Under the pieces are notes generated by a model. It was given only the letters and a program-made list of their open reading frames with translations, was not told the DNA's origin and searched no databases. DNA of 36,954 nt from Fidelibacterota bacterium UBA7300 (lineage in GTDB: Bacteria > Fidelibacterota > Marinisomatia > Marinisomatales > UBA2128): positions 1 to 36,954 of the forward strand of contig DKQU01000062.1 in assembly GCA_002471865.1 (NCBI GenBank), given 5' to 3'. The translations under genes were made by a program, and so were the position numbers. Positions 32,192 to 36,954 of this stretch are shown piece by piece. Each line of letters begins with the position of its first letter. Position 1 is the first letter of the stretch.

Positions 32192-34105
32192 GTGTTTTAC
32201 TTGAAACGACTTTCTCTATTTCTTTTTTTGCTTTCTTTGAGTTATAGTCAAAGTGCATACTTTTCGGCAGGACTTACCGCTCAATACGGCAGCGGATTTC
32301 AATCGTCAATAGAAATCGGTGATACTACGCGTAATTCTTATGTTTTTCGTGAGCACACTCTTGATATAACAGCCGGTTATGGTAATTTCTCAATTTGGTC
32401 TAATTTTGAGTTCAGTTCTCCACCGCGGATAGGACCGGATCATCTGGGTCTGCGAAAGTTGCGGTTGATGTGGGAAAGCGATTATTTGTCTGTAAGCGCA
32501 GGTGATCTTTACGGGCAGTTTGGCCGAGGGTTGGCTCTAAATTTGTGGGAGAGTCAAGGGATTGACTGGGATTCGTCTCTTAGGGGAATCTGGCTCACTG
32601 CCCGTCCGACTGAGAAATTGACTGTAGATATAGTCAGTGGAAACAGTGCTGGGGGACGGCACCTACCAATAGGGCCGGGGGTGGACCCGAGAATTCGTGA
32701 TTTTTCGGAAGACGCCACAGTAAGCGCACTACTGCTCTCAGCTGATAATTTTCTGCCTAATCTATCACTCGGCCTCTACGGTGTGGATGTGGATGCTTTC
32801 AAACCGTGGTTCGGGAAGATGCAGAATCTATTTGGAGATGTGGAAACAGTGGATTCTGTTAATGTCCGTACTCGCTCGTTTTCCCCAGGTTTTTTCGTGG
32901 AATATTTCGGCAGAGATTATGATCTTTACGTTGAAGTGATGAAGCGGTCACTGGAGATTTTTGATACCGATAGCCTATATTCCACACCTTCTTTTGAATG
33001 GATATACTATGAGCGAGAGAGTAAAGGGTGGGGTGGTTATGCCAGTGTCTCGTATTATCCGGGGAAATTGGGTGTCACACTGGAATACAAGAATTATTTC
33101 TTCGACGATAGTCATCCTGATATTCGTACTAAATTACCTTATCACTTAGGTCGGTTGGCTCCTATCATGAATGGTCCCACTGCGTTCAAAGAATACAGTG
33201 CTGTATTAATGAGGAGAACTCCGCATATCATGGATTTTGAGGATGAAGTTGGAATCCAGGCTGAGGTCAATCTCAATGTGTCAGATGATCTTTTCCTGGT
33301 CTTCAATTATGCTCAAAGCAGTCGGCATACGGGTTTTCGGGATGTGAATTATATTGACGGTTATGATGGTTGGGAGAAAGTTGAGACTGAGTCATTATTA
33401 TGGTTTTCAGATAACGAAATGTTTTACCCTTTTAAAGAGTTCTACGGAGAATTCAATTACCACTATTCTCCTCTGAATTTAGATATAAGATTAATGGCTG
33501 CCCGCTCCAGCGAAATTGTAGAATCGTATGTGGAAATTATAAATGAACTGTCTTATTGGGAAAATCATACCCAAGAGCAGTTGGACTGGAAGAAAAGAAA
33601 TTTGTATACTCTTCCCACAGAGCTAACACTAAGCCTTCCCTCGGGTCATGGACTGACACTTTACTGGGAACATCAGTGGGAAGATTATAATGATAGAAAT
33701 TATCTAGTGTACAGGGATTTATCTTCGAGTGAAATTGACAGTGTTACTACAGATGAAATATTGACTGTTCCTTATTACTATCGATATGTTGCTCTTAACC
33801 TAAGCAAACCTTCCCGTTATTCCGCTGGATTCGTTTATGATTTTGCTTCAGGGATTAAAACTGGTTCCCCTCAAAATACAGATCCTGCAAACGACAGCTG
33901 GTTGGAAGAAATACTCCGTAATTCGGGAGTGGATATGACCAATAAATGGTTTGGAGTTCAAGGTTCCCTTTATCTGACTCCGGCAACAATCTTCAACGTG
34001 TTTTACGGTTCCCTCCAAGGCGGTCTAAAGTGTGACAGCGGAGTATGTGTTTATGTGCCGGGGATTGAGGATGCCTTTACGGTCACGATCACCAGCAACT
34101 TTTGA
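32192..34105 (+). CDS. Predicted outer-membrane beta-barrel, DUF6029-like
   Basis: The 637-residue product has a signal peptide (MFYLKRLSLFLFLLSLSYS) and many alternating amphipathic strands, and ends in Phe (TVTITSNF), as expected for an outer-membrane barrel. The N-terminal part has GDLYGQFGRGLALNLWESQG and WDSSLRGIWLTARPTEKL, which recall the DUF6029 proteins of Bacteroidota-related bacteria. Function is unknown. It begins GTG 32192, 16 nt after the TlpA gene, so the two and the preceding gene look like one transcription unit. A 150-nt gap separates it from the selenoprotein gene. Confidence 0.75.
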   Translation: MFYLKRLSLFLFLLSLSYSQSAYFSAGLTAQYGSGFQSSIEIGDTTRNSYVFREHTLDITAGYGNFSIWSNFEFSSPPRIGPDHLGLRKLRLMWESDYLSVSAGDLYGQFGRGLALNLWESQGIDWDSSLRGIWLTARPTEKLTVDIVSGNSAGGRHLPIGPGVDPRIRDFSEDATVSALLLSADNFLPNLSLGLYGVDVDAFKPWFGKMQNLFGDVETVDSVNVRTRSFSPGFFVEYFGRDYDLYVEVMKRSLEIFDTDSLYSTPSFEWIYYERESKGWGGYASVSYYPGKLGVTLEYKNYFFDDSHPDIRTKLPYHLGRLAPIMNGPTAFKEYSAVLMRRTPHIMDFEDEVGIQAEVNLNVSDDLFLVFNYAQSSRHTGFRDVNYIDGYDGWEKVETESLLWFSDNEMFYPFKEFYGEFNYHYSPLNLDIRLMAARSSEIVESYVEIINELSYWENHTQEQLDWKKRNLYTLPTELTLSLPSGHGLTLYWEHQWEDYNDRNYLVYRDLSSSEIDSVTTDEILTVPYYYRYVALNLSKPSRYSAGFVYDFASGIKTGSPQNTDPANDSWLEEILRNSGVDMTNKWFGVQGSLYLTPATIFNVFYGSLQGGLKCDSGVCVYVPGIEDAFTVTITSNF

Positions 34106-34255
34106 ATTGAGTTCATTTTATTATTTTGAGTACTGGATGACAGTCTATTGAGTTAGGCTAATTTAGTATCCTATCACATTGAGCGTCAGATACCGTAGAA
34201 AAACGGCGGAAAAATCTTAAATTTTCAGTAAATTGTTTAATAACGGAAAAATGAT

Positions 34256-35836
34256 ATGAAAAAAACAGTTATAACGCTCCTTTTTTCATTTGGGTTTTTA
34301 TCTGCCCAAGTGTATAACATAGGAGATGTAGTTGCTGATTTCAATGATCCATATTGCGACAATGGTGAAGGAATATTACATCTCTATGACTATTTTTATG
34401 AGCAAAATGGCGGTGATCAATTTGTAATCTGGATCAATCTTTTTACCTCTTGGTGACCTTCCTGTCAATCGGAGGCTCCGATTACAGAAACCATTTATCA
34501 AACGTATAAAGATCAGGGATTGATTGTCATAGGTGCTGGGTTTCAGTGGAATCAACCTTACAGCTGTACTGAATGGGCATCCACATTTGGCATCACTTAT
34601 CCCATGGTGGATGACGATTCTCAAAGTATTTGGAACTTATTTGGTGAGGGGTATATTCCTCATAATGTAATAATTGACCATACCATGACTTTGCGGTATT
34701 CTGCTATTGGATTTAACCAATCGGCTGTTGTTAATACTATCGAAACTTACTTAGCTGAAATGTCTCAAGATTGGGATGAGGATAGTATTATGAACGATGA
34801 TGATAACTGTCCCAATGTCTATAATCCCGATCAGCTCGATACAGATGGAGACGGTCTTGGTGATGTATGTGATGACGATGATGACGGTGACGGTTGTCTC
34901 GATGAAGATGATGCTAATCCGTTGATTGCTTCTGGAGATGTTGACTACGACGGCATTGCTGATGACTGTGATGCTTGCGACAATCTAAATGTATTTGTCC
35001 TTGGAAATGTCAATGGTGATGTCTTAGACGGTGAGCCTCTGATTGATGTATTTGATGTTGTAGAACTTGTGACTAGCATGATTGGTGGGACATCTCTTAC
35101 AGAATGCGGCATGGAGGCAGGCGATCTCACTGGAGATGGTGAATATACTGTCCTAGATATTGTGAGTATAGTGAACCTGATTCTTGGATGGGCGGCAGGT
35201 GATATGTCAGGACCCTCTGGTTTCTCTACCGTTACTGTGAGTGAGGGAGTTGAGGAATCTTTGATCACTGTTTCGGCTGATGAAGAGATAGGTGGACTCG
35301 AATTCTTCATTGAAGGGGAAAATGTGGCTCTGAGTGAGTTACATCTCAATTCGACTAACTCTCATCTTCAGATAGCCACTGCCTCAGATGATGCAGGGAC
35401 AAGAGTTTTGATCTACGACTTAAGTGGTCAAAGCATTGAGGAGCTAGAGATAACAGTGGATAACCTGCAATACGCCCGAATCAAGGACGTTATTATCGGC
35501 AGCAGAAGAGGGAGTGAAATAAGTCATGCAGTCACTTATTCACGAAACGCAGCTTCCATCGGACTGCCATCTAATCCTACGCTGCATGATAATTTCCCCA
35601 ATCCCTTTAATCCGGTGACCACGATAAGCTTCAGTATACCTTATGAGACAACCGTTAATTTGGAAGTTTATAATCATCTGGGTCAGCTTATCGAAACGCT
35701 GGTTAATTACCAATTCATGTCAGCTGGTCAGTACGATTTTTCCTGGAATGCTTCTGAACAATCATCGGGTGTTTACTTCATCCGTATGCAGACTCCGGAA
35801 AAAACGTCCCTGAAAAAAGCTGTTCTCTTAAAGTAA
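34256..35836 (+). CDS. Exported selenocysteine-containing thioredoxin-like protein with T9SS sorting domain
   Basis: The frame from ATG 34256 to TAA 35836 is open except for one TGA at 34454-34456, in the same frame on both sides. Read as Sec67 the local sequence is FTSWUPSCQSEAP, so the TGA replaces the first cysteine of a thioredoxin CxxC. A SECIS-like hairpin follows at 34462-34487. The 526-residue architecture is: signal peptide (1-17), TlpA-like domain (about 20-168; Sec67, Cys70, cis-Pro135 in GEGYIPHNV), thrombospondin type 3-like Asp repeats (about 172-242), dockerin-like pair (about 248-311, GNVNGD and GDLTGDG), unassigned region (about 320-440), and type IX sorting domain (about 440-526, NFPNPFNP). 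It may act as an extracellular or surface redox enzyme. A nonsense mutation is the alternative, judged less likely. Confidence 0.85.
34462..34487 (+). promoter_or_regulatory. Putative bacterial SECIS element
   Basis: Five nt after the TGA (34454-34456) begins a hairpin. CTGT (34462-34465) pairs with ACAG (34484-34487), C34466 is bulged, AATCGGA (34467-34473) pairs perfectly with TCCGATT (34477-34483), and the loop is GGC (34474-34476). The loop begins 17 nt after the UGA. These features (apical loop opening with G, bulged pyrimidine on the 5' side, position) match what is known of SelB-binding SECIS elements in bacteria. Confidence 0.75.
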
Positions 35837-35859
35837 TTTTCACAAAAATACCAATTTGG

Positions 35860-35886
35860 AAAGGGGCTGAGAGCCCCTTTTTTATT
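35860..35886 (+). terminator. Intrinsic terminator after the selenoprotein gene
   Basis: A 9-bp stem AAAGGGGCT (35860-35868) with AGCCCCTTT (35872-35880) closes a GAG loop and continues into TTTATT. It begins 23 nt after the stop at 35836 and separates the selenoprotein gene from the tRNA cluster. Confidence 0.92.
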
Positions 35887-35946
35887 GAGTTAAAGTCGTT
35901 GTTGTCCATGAGTGAGAAAAGTAAATTCCCACGCTTTTTGAATAAT

Positions 35947-35968
35947 TAATGAGAGCATTACCTCATTA
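35947..35968 (+). repeat. 7-bp inverted repeat abutting tRNA-Gln
   Basis: TAATGAG (35947-35953) pairs with CTCATTA (35962-35968) across an 8-nt loop, and the second arm ends at the base before the tRNA-Gln gene. It could form a hairpin in the 5' leader of the tRNA transcript, or be a protein site. No proof of function. Confidence 0.45.
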
Positions 35969-36039
35969 TGGGGAGTCGTCTAATGGTAGGACAGCGGATT
36001 CTGGTTCCGTAAGTGAGGGTTCAACTCCTTCCTCCCCAG
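35969..36039 (+). tRNA. tRNA-Gln (anticodon CTG)
   Basis: Acceptor stem TGGGGAG/CTCCCCA, anticodon stem GCGGA/TCCGT around TTCTGGT (anticodon CTG), T loop TTCAACT. The U1-A72 pair and discriminator G are typical of bacterial tRNA-Gln. The T stem contains a G-U pair. CCA is not encoded. First of three clustered tRNAs. Confidence 0.95.
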
Positions 36040-36043
36040 CTTT

Positions 36044-36115
36044 GGCGCGTTCGTCTAGGGGTTAGGACGCTGGCCTCTCAAGCCGGTAACACGGGTTCGA
36101 TTCCCGTACGCGCTA
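36044..36115 (+). tRNA. tRNA-Glu (anticodon CTC)
   Basis: D arm TCGTCTAGGGGTTAGGACG, anticodon stem CTGGC/GCCGG around CTCTCAA (anticodon CTC) and T loop GTTCGATTC. The acceptor is GGCGCGT/ACGCGCT, so position 1-72 is a G-U wobble, and the other six pairs are Watson-Crick. The discriminator is A, and CCA is not encoded. It is 4 nt from tRNA-Gln. Confidence 0.93.
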
Positions 36116-36128
36116 CAAAGTACTATTT

Positions 36129-36200
36129 GCCCAGTTAGTTCAATGGATAGAACACGTGGCTACGGACCACGAGATAGGGGTTCGAATCCTCTACTGGGTA
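36129..36200 (+). tRNA. tRNA-Arg (anticodon ACG)
   Basis: Acceptor GCCCAGT/ACTGGGT (G1-U72 wobble, the rest paired), anticodon stem CGTGG/CCACG around CTACGGA (anticodon ACG, presumably edited to ICG by TadA), T loop GTTCGAATC. The discriminator is A and CCA is not encoded. Last of three clustered tRNAs. Confidence 0.94.
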
Positions 36201-36355
36201 CTCGATATTTCTCTGGTTTAACGTTTTAACAAATTTTTATCTCAGTTATTGATTTCTTTATCTTCTGAAACTTATATTCTAAACGCCTAGAACTGTAAAG
36301 GCAAACGAGGTAAGAACTAAATATCAATGTCATAACCCGAAAAAGGGGGTAAACG

Positions 36356-36954
36356 TTGGATAAGAAGAAAATATTAGTTTCTGTCTACTCTGGATTTTTT
36401 ATGTTTTTCATTTTATGTCTTTGTACATCACCTGTCACGCTCATTGGACAGGATGATGAAGATGACGAAGGTACTTTCTGGGAGGATGAAGAAGACTTTG
36501 ATGAAGACACTACTGAGTATTACGAGGATGACGAATACTATGAAGATGACGAGTACTACGATGAAGAAGACACTACTGATTTTGAATATAGCGATGAAGA
36601 CACTTCAGAATTTGTCGAAGATGACTATGTCTATGGAGAGGATGAGGAAGACGATTTAACCGACTTGGAGTTCGCTGAGGAAGGTGATCGTCAAGGTTTC
36701 ACAGTTCAATTGTCATTCGCTTCTCCGGGTTATGTTAATCACACACTCGAAACATGGAATTCTAATATAGACTATCGTGTAAATGTTGACTTTCCAATGC
36801 TCATGGAGTTAGGGTCGACAAAATTCCGATTTGGACTTGAAGTGGCAACATTTTCCTTCTCTAATTATCTGCCAGTCGGTGGTGAGTTCTCTGGAATTGG
36901 AGCCATGGGTGTTTTAAGTTTCCCTGCTGGTCCCAGTACAGTGCAAATAGGTGG
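36356..36954 (+). CDS. Exported protein with acidic Asp/Glu/Tyr tract, 5' part only
   Basis: An open frame from TTG 36356 runs without a stop to the window end (199 codons seen). AGGGGG at 36343-36348 supports this start. The N-terminus is basic then hydrophobic (about residues 2-31, with SGFFMFFILCLCT), an export signal. A tract of about 75 residues follows, mostly Asp, Glu, Tyr and Thr with imperfect repeats such as YYEDDEYYEDDEYYDEED. From about residue 120 there are alternating strands (GFTVQLSFASPGYVNHTLET, STKFRFGLEVATFSFSNY) suggesting an outer-membrane or surface beta-barrel. I do not recognise a family. The acidic tract may bind calcium or other cations (inference). Confidence 0.75.
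   Translation, partial: MDKKKILVSVYSGFFMFFILCLCTSPVTLIGQDDEDDEGTFWEDEEDFDEDTTEYYEDDEYYEDDEYYDEEDTTDFEYSDEDTSEFVEDDYVYGEDEEDDLTDLEFAEEGDRQGFTVQLSFASPGYVNHTLETWNSNIDYRVNVDFPMLMELGSTKFRFGLEVATFSFSNYLPVGGEFSGIGAMGVLSFPAGPSTVQIG

Noticed and set aside
34256..34456. A separate 66-residue protein or a pseudogene broken by TGA
   Set aside because: The downstream frame continues in phase, the stop sits exactly at the redox Cys position, and a SECIS-like hairpin follows. One recoded gene explains all of this better.
36444..36659. A Met/Lys/Thr-rich 71-residue open frame
   Set aside because: It is the shifted reading of the acidic repeat region of the gene starting at 36356.
1..36954. CRISPR arrays, insertion sequences, prophage or rRNA
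   Set aside because: No spaced direct repeats, transposase or integrase frames, phage genes or rRNA segments were seen on either strand.

Overview
The window is a stretch of bacterial chromosome with moderately AT-rich coding sequence. A C-terminal type IX secretion sorting domain (motif NFPNPFNP, near 35590-35836), dockerin-like and thrombospondin type 3-like repeats, a DUF6029-like outer-membrane barrel and abundant GTG starts point to the Fibrobacterota-Chlorobiota-Bacteroidota (FCB) superphylum. My best inference is a marine member of Candidatus Marinimicrobia (SAR406) or a close relative. This rests on protein character and not on a marker-gene tree.

Region 1 (1-14373) is one uninterrupted S10-spc-alpha ribosomal operon: rpsJ-rplC-rplD-rplW-rplB-rpsS-rplV-rpsC-rplP-rpmC-rpsQ-rplN-rplX-rplE-rpsN-rpsH-rplF-rplR-rpsE-rpmD-rplO-secY-map-rpmJ-rpsM-rpsK-rpsD-rpoA-rplQ. 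All genes are on the + strand, with gaps of 0-20 nt or short overlaps. Neither adk nor infA sits in the secY-rpmJ interval. L5 carries an unusual ~100-residue Lys/Ala/Ser/Thr-rich N-terminal extension and L17 a charged C-terminal tail. A strong intrinsic terminator (14407-14434) follows rplQ and lies inside the signal-peptide region of the next reading frame, a GHL10-type glycoside hydrolase-like protein.

Region 2 (14348-26830) is housekeeping. It holds the GHL10-like protein, a convergent pair on the - strand (secreted alpha/beta hydrolase; glutamate dehydrogenase), and the + strand set comFC-pgk-tpiA-secG. These are followed by tRNA-Leu(GAG), an exported TPR protein, and a tightly overlapping run HAD phosphatase-acpS-nnr-vanZ-like-murA.

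Region 3 (26917-30301) has two tRNA-Ser genes, then gltX and glnS one base apart. Direct charging of tRNA-Gln is therefore likely, and a tRNA-Gln(CTG) gene lies at 35969.

Region 4 (30356-35880) is envelope-related: an exported protein with a TolB-N/FlgO-like N-terminus, a TlpA-like thioredoxin with a normal CAPC motif, a predicted outer-membrane barrel, and the most interesting gene of the window. This is an exported thioredoxin-fold protein whose open frame is interrupted by a single TGA exactly where the first redox cysteine should be (Trp-TGA-Pro-Ser-Cys). A perfect 7-bp hairpin with a GGC loop starts a few bases after the TGA, as expected of a bacterial SECIS element. I read 34256-35836 as one selenoprotein of 526 residues (Sec67): signal peptide, UxxC thioredoxin domain, calcium-binding-type Asp repeats, dockerin-like pair, T9SS sorting domain. 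An intrinsic terminator follows.

Region 5 (35969-36954) is a cluster of tRNA-Gln(CTG), tRNA-Glu(CTC) and tRNA-Arg(ACG), then the 5' part of an exported protein with a long Asp/Glu/Tyr tract, running off the window end. No IS element, prophage, rRNA or CRISPR was seen, and there is no gene-free stretch above 300 bases.
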